Positions 8,786-17,519 of a DNA stretch of 64,000 nucleotides are shown piece by piece. The stretch covers positions 186,001 through 250,000 of the forward strand of contig NZ_JROZ02000002.1 of NCBI RefSeq assembly GCF_000765665.2. The letters are read 5' to 3'. Origin of the DNA: Helicobacter sp. MIT 05-5293. Lineage in GTDB: Bacteria; Campylobacterota; Campylobacteria; Campylobacterales; Helicobacteraceae. The notes beneath the pieces were generated by a model. It did not search any database. It saw nothing but the letters and a program-made list of their open reading frames with translations, and had not been told where the DNA came from. The position numbers and the translations under genes are program-made. Within the stretch, counting starts at the first letter, position 1, and each line of letters opens with the position of its first letter.

Positions 8786-8816
8786 TTGACAAACACTAGG
8801 TATTAGGTTTTATAAT
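8786..8816 (+). promoter_or_regulatory. Promoter with 19-nt spacer upstream of the aldo-keto reductase (copy 1)
   Basis: TTGACA (8786-8791), spacer AACACTAGGTATTAGGTTT (19 nt), TATAAT (8811-8816), 30 bp before the ATG at 8847. The spacer contains an imperfect dyad CTAggtatTAG. Same architecture as the promoters at 7746-7776 and 1921-1951. Confidence 0.75.
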
Positions 8817-8846
8817 TGCGTATTTGAGTTTGTAAAAGGGGTGATT

Positions 8847-9755
8847 ATGCAAAACCGCCGAGATTTTCTTAAAACTTCTGCTATGGCGAGTTTGTTCGCA
8901 TTTAGCGGTGGGGTAAGCCATTTATTCGCAAAAGATTCACAAGGAGTAAAAATGGAATTTCTTACGCTTAATAATGGTGTAAAAATGCCAATTTTGGGAC
9001 TTGGGACATACACGCTAACTGGTGCAAATGGACAAAAAGCAATGAGTGATGCTATTGAGATTGGCTATCGTCTTTTTGACAGCGCACAGATGTATGGTAA
9101 TGAATCCGAGCTAGGAGCGGCAATCCGTGAAAGTGGATTAAAACGCGAAGAGTTTTTTATCCAAACTAAACTTTTAGATTCTTCTAATGAAGATGCGACA
9201 AAAAAATCGATTGAAAAATCACTCAAAGCATTAAATATGGATAGGATTGATTTGTTGCTTATCCATTCACCCTATCCCCATGCAAAAGCAATGTATCGGG
9301 CAATGGAATCATTTTATAAACAAGGGATTCTAAAAAGCATCGGCATTTCAAATTTTGGTGCGAAAGCCTATCTTGATTTTGTGCAATCGTGTGAGGTGAT
9401 TCCAGCGATTAATCAATGTGAGACGCATTTATTGATGCAGCAAAAACCTTTGCGAGAAGCAATGCAAAAGCACGGCACACTCTTACAATCATGGAGTCCT
9501 TTTATCGCAGGTAAAAATTCTATTTTTGATAATCCAACGCTTAAAACAATCGCACAAAAATACAACAAAACACCAGCACAAGTGATTTTGCGTTTTTTGG
9601 TTGAGCTTGGAATCGGGGTGATTCCCAAAAGCTCCAAAAAACAACGTATGCAAGAGAATATCAATATTTTTGATTTCACGCTAAGTGAGCAAGATAAGAA
9701 GATTCTAATGGGGCTTGATACCAACAAAAGCTCATTTTCTTGGACAAATTATTAG
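8847..9755 (+). CDS. Aldo-keto reductase with Tat-type signal
   Basis: 302 residues from ATG 8847 (AAAAGGGG upstream). Residues 1-~30 form a Tat-type signal (MQNRRDFLKTSAMASLF...LFA). The TIM-barrel reductase begins at Met36 (MEFLTLNNGVKMPILGLGTYTL) and contains GYRLFDSAQMYGNE (catalytic Asp and Tyr), LIHSPYP (catalytic His), GISNFG, and the NADPH-binding IPKSSKKQRMQEN. It resembles 2,5-diketo-gluconate/methylglyoxal reductases. An AAGGAG-N5-ATG lies exactly at Met36, allowing a cytoplasmic form. It shares its promoter type with the adh operon and is followed after 1 bp by a carrier gene. Confidence 0.88.
   Translation: MQNRRDFLKTSAMASLFAFSGGVSHLFAKDSQGVKMEFLTLNNGVKMPILGLGTYTLTGANGQKAMSDAIEIGYRLFDSAQMYGNESELGAAIRESGLKREEFFIQTKLLDSSNEDATKKSIEKSLKALNMDRIDLLLIHSPYPHAKAMYRAMESFYKQGILKSIGISNFGAKAYLDFVQSCEVIPAINQCETHLLMQQKPLREAMQKHGTLLQSWSPFIAGKNSIFDNPTLKTIAQKYNKTPAQVILRFLVELGIGVIPKSSKKQRMQENINIFDFTLSEQDKKILMGLDTNKSSFSWTNY
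8941..8954 (+). promoter_or_regulatory. Internal Shine-Dalgarno and in-frame ATG at the Tat-signal/core junction of the aldo-keto reductase
   Basis: AAGGAG (8941-8946), 5-nt spacer, ATG (8952-8954), in frame with the ATG at 8847. Translation from here gives the complete 267-residue barrel without the signal. Same spacing as in the mdaB gene. Confidence 0.6.
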
Positions 9756-9756
9756 A

Positions 9757-11031
9757 ATGAAAGCCACATTCTATAAACTTCTAAGCCTCAAAGAGGGTGA
9801 ATTTAAACTCCTTATTTTATCAAGCAGTTTTATTTTTATGCTCTTTGGTTCATACTCAATCTTGCGCCCAATGCGCGATGCACTTGGGCTAGAAGGGGGC
9901 AAAGACGAGCTTAAATGGCTCTTTTTAGCAACTTTTATTGTCTGCATTCTTGCTTCTCTCTGCTTAATGTGGCTAAGCGGAAAGATTAAACGTAGATTCT
10001 ATGCAGATTATGTATTTATCTTTTTTGCTTTAAATCTTATAGGCTTTTATGTTTTAATGCAATCCTTTGAACCCCACACGCAAAATTTTATCTGGCTCGC
10101 GCGCGTGTTTTATGTCTGGATTAGTGTTTTTAATCTATTTGCTTTTTCGAGCGCGTGGAGCTTGATTGCTGATGTTTTTAGCAAAGAAGCAAGCAATCGA
10201 CTTTTTGGAATCATCGCCGCAGGAGCAAGCTTGGGCAGCATTGCGGGGGCAAGCAGTGTTGGGTTTTTGGTTGCACATTTGGGTGTGGCAAACCTTGTTT
10301 TTCTTTCAATCGCTCTTTTGCTATTTGCCATTTTACTAAAAAATCTCATCTTACGCGAACTCAAAACTTTTGAAACCGAAGAATCTTTAAGTCGTTTTGA
10401 TAGAGTGATTGGCTCAAAAAATCCTTTTGTGGGCTTCAAGCTCATCATTGCTTCCAAATATCTTTTAGCCCTGTGTGCATTTATCCTTTTGCTCACAAGT
10501 GTTTCAACATTTCTCTATATGGAACAAGCACGAATCGTGCGCGAGCTTTTTGCTTCTCGTGAGGAGAGAATTGCCGCTTTTGCAAACATTGACTTAATCG
10601 TTCAACTTAGCTCACTTTTTATCCAAATTTTTCTCACCGCAAAAATCGCGCGTTTTTTTGGAATCACAAGCCTTTTAAGCAGCTTAGGGTTTATCATTGC
10701 TCTAGGTTTTATCGTTCTTAGCTTCACTCACCCCGCGTTTTTGCCTTTGGTGGTGGTAATGAGCATTCGCCGCGTGGGCGAATACGCGCTTGTCAAACCC
10801 GGGCGCGAAATGCTGTTTGTGCCGCTTAGTGCAGATTCTAAATATAAGGTTAAAAACTTTCTTGACACGGTGGTTTATCGCGGTGGAGACGCGCTCTCTG
10901 CACAGCTTGAAAGTGTCTTAGCAAGTGTCGGGATTCTTTGTGTGTTGCTCGTTGGTGCTGCGCTCTCGTTTATTTGGGGCTTGCTCGGTGTCTTTTTAGG
11001 CAGACAATATGAAGGGGAAGCCTCTTCGTGA
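9757..11031 (+). CDS. MFS-fold transporter of the NTP/NDP-exchanger (ADP/ATP carrier) type
   Basis: 424 residues from ATG 9757, one base after the aldo-keto reductase stop. About twelve hydrophobic segments are visible. The motif GSYSILRPMRDALGLEGGKDELKWLF near the N-terminus and GREMLFVPLSADSKYKVKNFLDTVVYRGGDA near the C-terminus are characteristic of the bacterial Npt/Tlc-like ADP/ATP carrier superfamily found also in free-living bacteria, where substrates are mostly unknown. Being cotranscribed with a reductase it may move a related metabolite; that is inference. The gene ends inside a hairpin at 11018-11036. Confidence 0.75.
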   Translation: MKATFYKLLSLKEGEFKLLILSSSFIFMLFGSYSILRPMRDALGLEGGKDELKWLFLATFIVCILASLCLMWLSGKIKRRFYADYVFIFFALNLIGFYVLMQSFEPHTQNFIWLARVFYVWISVFNLFAFSSAWSLIADVFSKEASNRLFGIIAAGASLGSIAGASSVGFLVAHLGVANLVFLSIALLLFAILLKNLILRELKTFETEESLSRFDRVIGSKNPFVGFKLIIASKYLLALCAFILLLTSVSTFLYMEQARIVRELFASREERIAAFANIDLIVQLSSLFIQIFLTAKIARFFGITSLLSSLGFIIALGFIVLSFTHPAFLPLVVVMSIRRVGEYALVKPGREMLFVPLSADSKYKVKNFLDTVVYRGGDALSAQLESVLASVGILCVLLVGAALSFIWGLLGVFLGRQYEGEASS

Positions 11032-11036
11032 GGCTT
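11018..11036. terminator. Hairpin at the end of the carrier gene
   Basis: AAGCCTC / GAGGCTT, a 7-bp stem with a 5-nt loop that contains part of the stop region. No T-run follows, so termination is only likely. It separates convergent genes. Confidence 0.4.
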
Positions 11037-11068
11037 TGAGGCAAAAGCTGCAATGTCCTTTTATTAAA

Positions 11069-11978
11069 CTAAAATCTCTCACGCACAAAGTTTATTCTTT
11101 TTTTGATGCTTCTTTGCCATCTTTTGAGCATAGGAGTTCTTTGTGGGCGTCTTTGTGCTGCTTCTTGATCAAACCATTTTTTTTGCAAAGTGAGAATCTC
11201 ACCAAAAGCATCGACAAATGTCTTATCATAATGCTTAGTAATATGACTGATAAAAGCATCTAAGTCTTTTTGTGAGGGTATATATGTCCAAGGTAAATGC
11301 AAGAGTCGGAAATATAGCTCAACATATTGGTTTTGGTTTGGGTCTAATGTGCAAGAGCCGATGTTTTGGAAGAGATGCCCATAAGGTTCGTATTGTGGGG
11401 GAATACACTTGTCTCCTATAAGGGCAAAGAACAAAAGTGCGCAGATATTGCGGTGTTTGCCAAAGGGTATTGGGCTAAAAGTGTGATAAGCAATGTCATG
11501 GAGAATGATCACTGCATTGGGCTTCAAATAAGGCAACACCATGAGAAAATCCATAGCCTCGCCCGGCGCAGCATGCACGGTATCAATGATGCACAAATCA
11601 ATATCGCCACCGATTTTATCTAGGTGATTGGCGCAAAATCCATCGGTATAAAGATGATAGTATGAGGTGAGATGTGGGAGTAGTTGATTAACCAAGAAGC
11701 CGCTTTTACGACAAGAAGTTATTGCCCCCCCCCCCGTTAGATTCCTCCTTACAAAGATCTCGGTAGTAATATTCACTATAATCCATTGCATAAAGCATCG
11801 TAGAATCCAAAAGTTGGTTAGATTCTAAATAATCTAAGATCAAAGCACTATTTGCACCCGCGGCAATGCCGATTTCTAAAATTTTTTTGGGTTGATGTTT
11901 TTTGATCGTTTCTAGCACAAAGGCGCGCTCATTTTTTACCATTTCAGAATATTGAGCTAAAGTAGGGTTATTCAACAT
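11069..11978 (-). CDS. Phase-variable class I SAM-dependent methyltransferase, sequenced out of frame
   Basis: Two overlapping reading frames make one gene. The first (from ATG 11978) encodes KKILEIGIAAGANSALILDYLE, a SAM-binding motif I. It runs into 11 G (C on plus, 11725-11735) and stops soon after with NNFLS. The second frame (down to 11069) continues with GDIDLCIIDTVHAAPGEAMDFLMVLPYLKPNAVIILHDIAYH, the later motifs of a Methyltransf_24-type enzyme. Ten or 13 G would join them into about 302 residues, so the gene is OFF as sequenced. Such enzymes often methylate surface sugars or lipids; the target is unknown. Confidence 0.8.
11725..11735. repeat. Homopolymeric C11 phase-variation tract
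   Basis: Eleven consecutive C (G on the coding strand) lie at the point where the reading frame of the methyltransferase shifts. Slippage by -1 or +2 restores the frame. Confidence 0.88.
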
Positions 11979-12106
11979 AAATATCTCCTCAAAATAAAAT
12001 AGACTATAACTATAACATAGACTTTATAAATATCATATTGACTAAGTCGCGTGATTTTGTAGATTCTGTATGGTGTAAGAGATAAAAATGCGTGAGATTA
12101 GGGGCT

Positions 12107-12129
12107 TTAAGCCTCACAAAGAGGCTTAA
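12107..12129 (-). terminator. Hairpin downstream of icd
   Basis: TTAAGCCTC / GAGGCTTAA, a perfect 9-bp stem with a 5-nt loop, 11 bp after the icd stop. On the minus strand the following sequence is not a clean T-run, so a rho-independent terminator is probable but not certain. Confidence 0.55.
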
Positions 12130-12139
12130 GGTGAAAGGA

Positions 12140-14347
12140 TTAGATATTATCGATTTTGGCGATGAGTGCGTTAAAAGTCGCACTTGGGCGCATAATGGAT
12201 TCTGCTTTTGCATCGTCCATTTTATAATATCCCCCTAAATCAACTGCATTGCCTTGAGTGTCATTAAATTCAGAGCGGATTTTTGACTCATTAGATTCTA
12301 ATTCTTGTGCGATAGGTTTAAAGAATCCTGCAATTTGTGTATCTGTGTTTTGTTTTGCCAAAGCTGAAGCAAAATACATTGCAAGATAGAAATGGCTAGT
12401 GCGGTTATCATCTTCTTTGACTTTGCGTGAAGGAGCTTTGTTGTTATTAAGCCATTCACCAATCGCAGAATCAAGCGCATCAGCCAATACTTTTGCTTTT
12501 GTGTTGTTGTTTCTTTGTGCATAGAATTCAAGGCTTGCTTGTAAAGCCAAAAACTCGCCCAAACTATCCCAACGCAAGTGATTTTCGCTGACAAGCTGCT
12601 CGACTTGTTTTGGTGCGCTTCCTCCCGCGCCTGTTTCAAACATTGCTCCACCATTAAGCATTGGCACGACAGATAGCATTTTCGCACTTGTGCCAAGCTC
12701 TAAAATGGGGAATAGGTCTGTCAAATAATCACGCAATACATTTCCGGTGATAGAAATCACATCTTTGCCCGCACGAATAAGCTCTAAGGATTTCAAGCAC
12801 GCTTCTTTAGGAGCGAGAATCTCAATGCTTTTACCTTTTTCTTTAAGTCGCGCATTGATTAAATCAATCATAATTTTATTGCTTGCTCTTTTGCTATCAA
12901 GCCAAAAAATTGCTTTGCTACCCGTCAAGTCTGCTCGTTCGATTCCTAAATCAATCCAATTTAATACTGCATCGTATTTTGCTTGATTAGCACGATAAAT
13001 ATCGCCTTTGGAAACTTTATGTTCTAAAAGTATTTTGTTATCACTATCGATGATTTTGAAAGTCCCTTTGCTTGGCGCGATAAAAGTTTTATCATGTGAG
13101 CCATATTCTTGTGCTTTTTTTGCCATTAAGCCGACATTTGCAACACTTCCAAGTTTGCTGGGTTCAAGTGTGCCATTTTTATGTAAATCTTCAATCACAG
13201 CTTCATAGATAGTCGCATAAGTCTTATCAGGAATCACTGCATTTGTATCGCATTCTTTGCCGTCCTTGTCCCATAATTTTGCGCCATTTTTAAGCATTGC
13301 AGGCATTGAAGCATCGACAATCACATCACTTGGCACATGTAAGTTTGTGATACCTTTATCGGAATTAACCATTGAAATTTTCGCTCCTTGCGAAAGGATT
13401 GTTTGATAAAGGCTAAGAATCTCATTCTTTTTAGGTGAAGATTCTATCTTACTCAAAAGCTCGGAAACGCCGTTATTTGGATTCACGCCAAGTTGATTTA
13501 ATTCTTCGCCATATTTTTCAAAAATCTCTTTAAAAAACGCCTTGACTGCATAGCCAAAAAGCACAGGATCACTGACTTTCATCATTGTTGCCTTGAGGTG
13601 TAATGAGAAAAGAATATCTTGCTTTTTGCACAATGCGATTTGTTCTTCATAAAATGCACTAAGCTTTGCTACATCCATAAATGTCGCGTCTAAAATTTCA
13701 TTTTGTTCGAGCTTTAAGTTTTCTTTGAGTGTGGTTGTCTTGCCATTTTCATCGGTAAATTCGATTTTGGCAGTGGTGGGTGAAGGGATCAAAACTGCTT
13801 TTTCGTTTTCAAAAAAGTCTCCTTCATTCATATAAGAGACGATAGTCTTAGAATCTGCGCTAAAGGGAACGACTCTGTAAGGATTCTTTTTTGCATATTC
13901 CTTGACAGCCTTTGTGGAGCGTCTGTCCGAATTGCCTTGTCGCAATACGGGATTCACAGCTGAACCTAACACCTTTTGGTATTTTTCTTTGATTGCTTTT
14001 TCTTGGTCATTTTGTGGTTCATCAGGGAAGTCAGGCACATTATAACCTTTTGCTTGCAATTCTTTGATAGTCGCTTTAAGCTGTGGGATAGATGCCGAAA
14101 TGTTAGGCGTTTTAATCAAATTTGCTTCGGCTTTTTTGACAAGATCACCTAAAAGGCTTAAAGCATCTTCTACACGTTGTTCAGGCTTTAAAGATTCTGG
14201 GAATTGCGCTAGGACTCGCGCGGAGAGCGAAATATCTGAAGTTTCTACTTTGATTTGAGCATGTTTAAGGAATGCACGCGCAATGGGTAGAAAGGAGTAA
14301 GTCGCAAGAGCAGGGGATTCATCGGTTAAGGTATAAGTGATATTCAT
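12140..14347 (-). CDS. icd: NADP-dependent isocitrate dehydrogenase, monomeric type
   Basis: 735 residues, the usual length of the monomeric IDH family (about 740), which is unrelated in layout to the 420-residue dimeric enzyme. Family landmarks are visible: MNITYTLTDESPALATYSFLPIARAFL at the start, LRQGNSDRRSTKAVKEYAKKNPY, LHLKATMMKVSDPVLFGYAVKAFF, MVNSDKGITNLHVPSDVIVDASMPAM and GAMFETGAGGSAPKQVEQL. It converts isocitrate to 2-oxoglutarate and makes NADPH in the oxidative TCA branch. It appears to be a single-gene unit with 262 bp of AT-rich leader upstream (14348-14609), in which I see no clear operator. Confidence 0.95.
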   Translation of the reverse strand: MNITYTLTDESPALATYSFLPIARAFLKHAQIKVETSDISLSARVLAQFPESLKPEQRVEDALSLLGDLVKKAEANLIKTPNISASIPQLKATIKELQAKGYNVPDFPDEPQNDQEKAIKEKYQKVLGSAVNPVLRQGNSDRRSTKAVKEYAKKNPYRVVPFSADSKTIVSYMNEGDFFENEKAVLIPSPTTAKIEFTDENGKTTTLKENLKLEQNEILDATFMDVAKLSAFYEEQIALCKKQDILFSLHLKATMMKVSDPVLFGYAVKAFFKEIFEKYGEELNQLGVNPNNGVSELLSKIESSPKKNEILSLYQTILSQGAKISMVNSDKGITNLHVPSDVIVDASMPAMLKNGAKLWDKDGKECDTNAVIPDKTYATIYEAVIEDLHKNGTLEPSKLGSVANVGLMAKKAQEYGSHDKTFIAPSKGTFKIIDSDNKILLEHKVSKGDIYRANQAKYDAVLNWIDLGIERADLTGSKAIFWLDSKRASNKIMIDLINARLKEKGKSIEILAPKEACLKSLELIRAGKDVISITGNVLRDYLTDLFPILELGTSAKMLSVVPMLNGGAMFETGAGGSAPKQVEQLVSENHLRWDSLGEFLALQASLEFYAQRNNNTKAKVLADALDSAIGEWLNNNKAPSRKVKEDDNRTSHFYLAMYFASALAKQNTDTQIAGFFKPIAQELESNESKIRSEFNDTQGNAVDLGGYYKMDDAKAESIMRPSATFNALIAKIDNI

Positions 14348-14609
14348 AAGTGTCCTTTGTAGTAAGATTTGCCAACTTAAAAGCAGATACTTTATGTGAT
14401 GGCTTAGGTAATGTAAAGTATAGCAAAATAATGATATTTAACCTTATTTGGAAAAATAATTTTTAACTTTTATTGATTGATATTGTGATAATAGTAACAT
14501 TCTTGAAGATTGATTGTTTTTCTGTGTTTTGTTTGATTGAAGAATTTACAGAATCTGTAATAATTTGTTGAACAATGTTTTATTGATGATTCGTAGAGAT
14601 TCTTAAAGG

Positions 14610-15692
14610 TTATCGTTCTGGAAGTTTAAGGCTATTAAAGTAAGGATAATCTTTTACAGAACGCAATGTTTTGATGATTTTTTGATTCTCATCAGTTTGT
14701 TTTTTGACCTTAGAATCTGCAAGTTTATAGCTTTGTTTAAAGATGTCTTGCACAGCTTGTAAGTGCAGAGAAGTATTTTCAATCAGCCATTCTTCATCGT
14801 TAGGGCTAAAGCGAGAATCTTGTGGAGGCAGGACAATTCCCGTATCAATCAAGAAAATATAGCCAAGATTCTCAAGCAGATTGCCATTAAATTCAAGCAC
14901 AGCATTATTTTTGAATATACTTTTATTATTGATTGCCGCTTTAAGTGTATTTTGAGTGATAAAAACTTCTAGCATTTGCGCTCCAAGCGGATTGGTTTGC
15001 ATATAAATGTCATTTTGTAGTAAAAATAAAAACAGATAAGCTGCCTCTTTGTTTTCAAGTTTTAGGGCTTCATAAAGTGCGTTTAATGCTCGGACATTTA
15101 ACCCACTTAGAGCAAAGTAAGTGTAGGCATTGATAAAATCATTTGCGTTTTTGGTTTTTAATCCTTGACATAATGCACTCTCCCCTAGAATTGCATACGA
15201 ATCAAGTTCGTTAAAAGCGCGTAGATGTTTGGTCGCTTCGGTGGTGGAGAGTGTATCATTGGCTTTATCATGATTTGATGCTTGTTTAAGGCTGAAAAGA
15301 TGATTTTCTAAAAAGCCAAAATCCCTCCGAAATAAGTTTTCACATTCTTTACAAATAATTGATTTATTTTTTTGAGCAATCATTTGTCCGCGCATTTGGA
15401 GGATAAATAGGTTTGCCGATGGAGATTTATCATACATTTTAGTAAGCTTAGAAAGGCTGGGCGGTGTTTTAGTAGGGTTTGCCTGAAGTTCCTTAATCGT
15501 TTGAATTACGATAGGCAAAGCGGCATCTTTGGAGGGTATATTTTTCAAGTTTGGGATTTTGCATTGCAGTTTGCTCTGTGGTGCAAGAGGTGTAACAATG
15601 AGATATTTAAAATCTTTGCTATAAAGATAGGGAGATACTAGGCAAAAGCATAAGGCATATTTTAAAAGATGTTTGATGCTTAAATATTTCAT
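14610..15692 (-). CDS. Exported hypothetical protein
   Basis: 360 residues with a Sec signal peptide (KHLLKYALCFCLVSPYLYS, cleavage before KD). I do not recognise a family. The middle and C-terminal parts are helical, with segments such as FINAYTYFALSGLNVRALNALYEALKLENKEAAYLFLFLL that look like TPR/Sel1-type helical hairpins, and there is a CxxC pair (IICKECENLF). The gene stands alone between icd and the tusA-like gene, on the same strand. It is probably periplasmic; function unknown. Confidence 0.65.
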   Translation of the reverse strand: MKYLSIKHLLKYALCFCLVSPYLYSKDFKYLIVTPLAPQSKLQCKIPNLKNIPSKDAALPIVIQTIKELQANPTKTPPSLSKLTKMYDKSPSANLFILQMRGQMIAQKNKSIICKECENLFRRDFGFLENHLFSLKQASNHDKANDTLSTTEATKHLRAFNELDSYAILGESALCQGLKTKNANDFINAYTYFALSGLNVRALNALYEALKLENKEAAYLFLFLLQNDIYMQTNPLGAQMLEVFITQNTLKAAINNKSIFKNNAVLEFNGNLLENLGYIFLIDTGIVLPPQDSRFSPNDEEWLIENTSLHLQAVQDIFKQSYKLADSKVKKQTDENQKIIKTLRSVKDYPYFNSLKLPER

Positions 15693-15835
15693 TAATCCCC
15701 CTTGATTTTGTAAAAAATTTAAGAATCTTTCATTATATCAAAACTATTTTAATGTGATGGTTGTGCCTTGCTCGTTAAGAATATGAAGAAATCTTGACAG
15801 CAAGTGTAATGCTATCAAGAGAAAAGAATTTTACT

Positions 15836-16078
15836 TTAAGGTTTCTTAATCAAATAGCGGATTGTAGCTCCCATTTGCTCCACACCCAAAACCTCATAGC
15901 CATGATTTCTCGCATCAATGGGGATATTATTAATGCTTTGTGGGCAATCACTTAATACTTCGAGAATCTCGCCCTTTTTAAGTTCAGGCAAAACCTCTAA
16001 AGTCCGAATTGCAGGATATGGGCAAGGCTCACCTTGCAAGTCTAGTCTAAAGTTTGGGATAATTTCCTTGAGTTCCAT
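15836..16078 (-). CDS. yedF: TusA-family sulfur-carrier protein (YedF/FdhU-like)
   Basis: 80 residues from ATG 16078, chosen because AAGGAG lies just upstream and because longer versions would overlap the preceding gene. It has the single-domain TusA fold with the reactive-Cys motif GEPCPYPAIRTLEVLPELKKGE and a second Cys in VLSDCPQS. TusA-like proteins carry sulfur or selenium as a persulfide or perselenide. It follows the YedE-like membrane gene by 10 bp. The same pair in Campylobacter jejuni (FdhT/FdhU) is needed for selenium-dependent formate dehydrogenase. A thiosulfate-uptake role, as in YeeE/YeeD, is the alternative. Confidence 0.82.
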   Translation of the reverse strand: MELKEIIPNFRLDLQGEPCPYPAIRTLEVLPELKKGEILEVLSDCPQSINNIPIDARNHGYEVLGVEQMGATIRYLIKKP

Positions 16079-16088
16079 TTTCTTCTCC

Positions 16089-17306
16089 TTATGCGCGTTC
16101 AAATCGTTTATTTTTGGCAAAATATCGTCTCTCAATCCATAAGACAAACGCCAAAAAGCCAAAGAGTAAGACATAGCTTACCACCAATCCACCATAATTG
16201 CCAAAAGATTCTAAAAGGTTGATTCTGGGGAAGCTCGTCGCAAGTGGCTCGGCATAATAATCCCAAGTCGCTGCTAGAAGTGTCGAGCCAATCACATTTC
16301 CAAGCCCAACAATCCAATAATGCACTTGTCCCTCTACCGCGCGATACATCCAACCGCATTCGCACCCTCCAGCAATCACGATTCCAAAGCCAAAGAGTAA
16401 TCCACCAATTACTGCATTAGGTGCAGCCCACATAATCTTAGGTGGCATTCCCAACATAATATAGCTGAAAACACCAATAGTTGAAACCATCATTCCTACA
16501 ATCACTGCTTGTGCCATATAGCCGCGTCCCGTGATAAATAAATCTCTAAAGGCTGAAGTGAAGCAGATTTGTGCGCGTGAGATTGTGAATCCAAACCCTA
16601 CGCCAAACACGACAGCAATTGCCAACACGGGAATCTTCTTGCCCTCTGGAATCGTGCCATAAGCCATAAGGTAGCCCACCCACACAGCAATAGCAAGAAG
16701 CACCAAAATACCGAGCATAAAAAGCATATTTGCTCTATTTCCATTGTGTGTGATTTGTTTTTGCGTATCGACTTTTATGAGTTTCGTATGCGAGCGAAAA
16801 ATCGGTAAAAAGACGACTTTTGTCCCAAGCCAAACACCTACCAAAGTCATAATGGTAAAAAACCATGCGTGCAAGCTAAATTGTGGAATCCCGGTAAAAA
16901 AGCTTGCGAGATTGCAACCCATACCGATTCTTGCTCCAAAACCTGCAATGATTCCGCCGATAAGAGCTTGGGCGATTCTGATATTGCTTTGAGGCAGACG
17001 AAATTTGATGTTATTTGCCATTGCAGCTGCGGCAAATGCTCCCGCAAACATTCCAATAATCATCACACCATCGACCCTATCCAAAGGCGTGCCTTGTAGT
17101 CCTAATATTTTGAAATACCCCCAAGTGCTTGTATCCACACCTAAGAGATTCATAATATGTCCGCCCCAGCGCGTAAATTCGCCCGTTACCGCCCAATAAG
17201 TCCCTGTCAAACCAAAATAATAAGCTGCCATCACGCCCAATGCAATAATTGCAGGCATGGGAGACCAAAATTTGACCAAATATTTTTGTTTAAAAGAATC
17301 AAACAT
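16089..17306 (-). CDS. yedE: YedE/FdhT-type sulfur or selenium transport membrane protein
   Basis: 405 residues with about nine or ten membrane segments. The two repeated halves each carry the YeeE/YedE signature: GGIIAGFGARIGMGCNLASFFTGIPQFSLHAW in the first, and GFTISRAQICFTSAFRDLFITGRG and GIVIAGGCECGWMYRAVEGQVHYWI in the second. The conserved cysteines line the thiosulfate or selenium path in related proteins. The length fits the selenium-associated YedE/FdhT branch better than the shorter thiosulfate transporter YeeE. The TusA-like gene 10 bp downstream is the expected partner. Confidence 0.85.
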   Translation of the reverse strand: MFDSFKQKYLVKFWSPMPAIIALGVMAAYYFGLTGTYWAVTGEFTRWGGHIMNLLGVDTSTWGYFKILGLQGTPLDRVDGVMIIGMFAGAFAAAAMANNIKFRLPQSNIRIAQALIGGIIAGFGARIGMGCNLASFFTGIPQFSLHAWFFTIMTLVGVWLGTKVVFLPIFRSHTKLIKVDTQKQITHNGNRANMLFMLGILVLLAIAVWVGYLMAYGTIPEGKKIPVLAIAVVFGVGFGFTISRAQICFTSAFRDLFITGRGYMAQAVIVGMMVSTIGVFSYIMLGMPPKIMWAAPNAVIGGLLFGFGIVIAGGCECGWMYRAVEGQVHYWIVGLGNVIGSTLLAATWDYYAEPLATSFPRINLLESFGNYGGLVVSYVLLFGFLAFVLWIERRYFAKNKRFERA

Positions 17307-17519
17307 ACGAAGATTCCTTGCAATGATTAAGATATTTAGACTTGCTAGATAATTGAAGTTAATAAAGTCTAATGTGATGCTTTATCCTAAAGCCTTTGTT
17401 TGAAGAGGGCATATTCTATGATAAAAATACTTAAGGCAAGTTTTAATTACAACCTTATTAGAGTGGAATATTTTTTGCTCATTCTTTTTAGAAAAATATA
17501 GAAGATAAGGAGATCGCAA

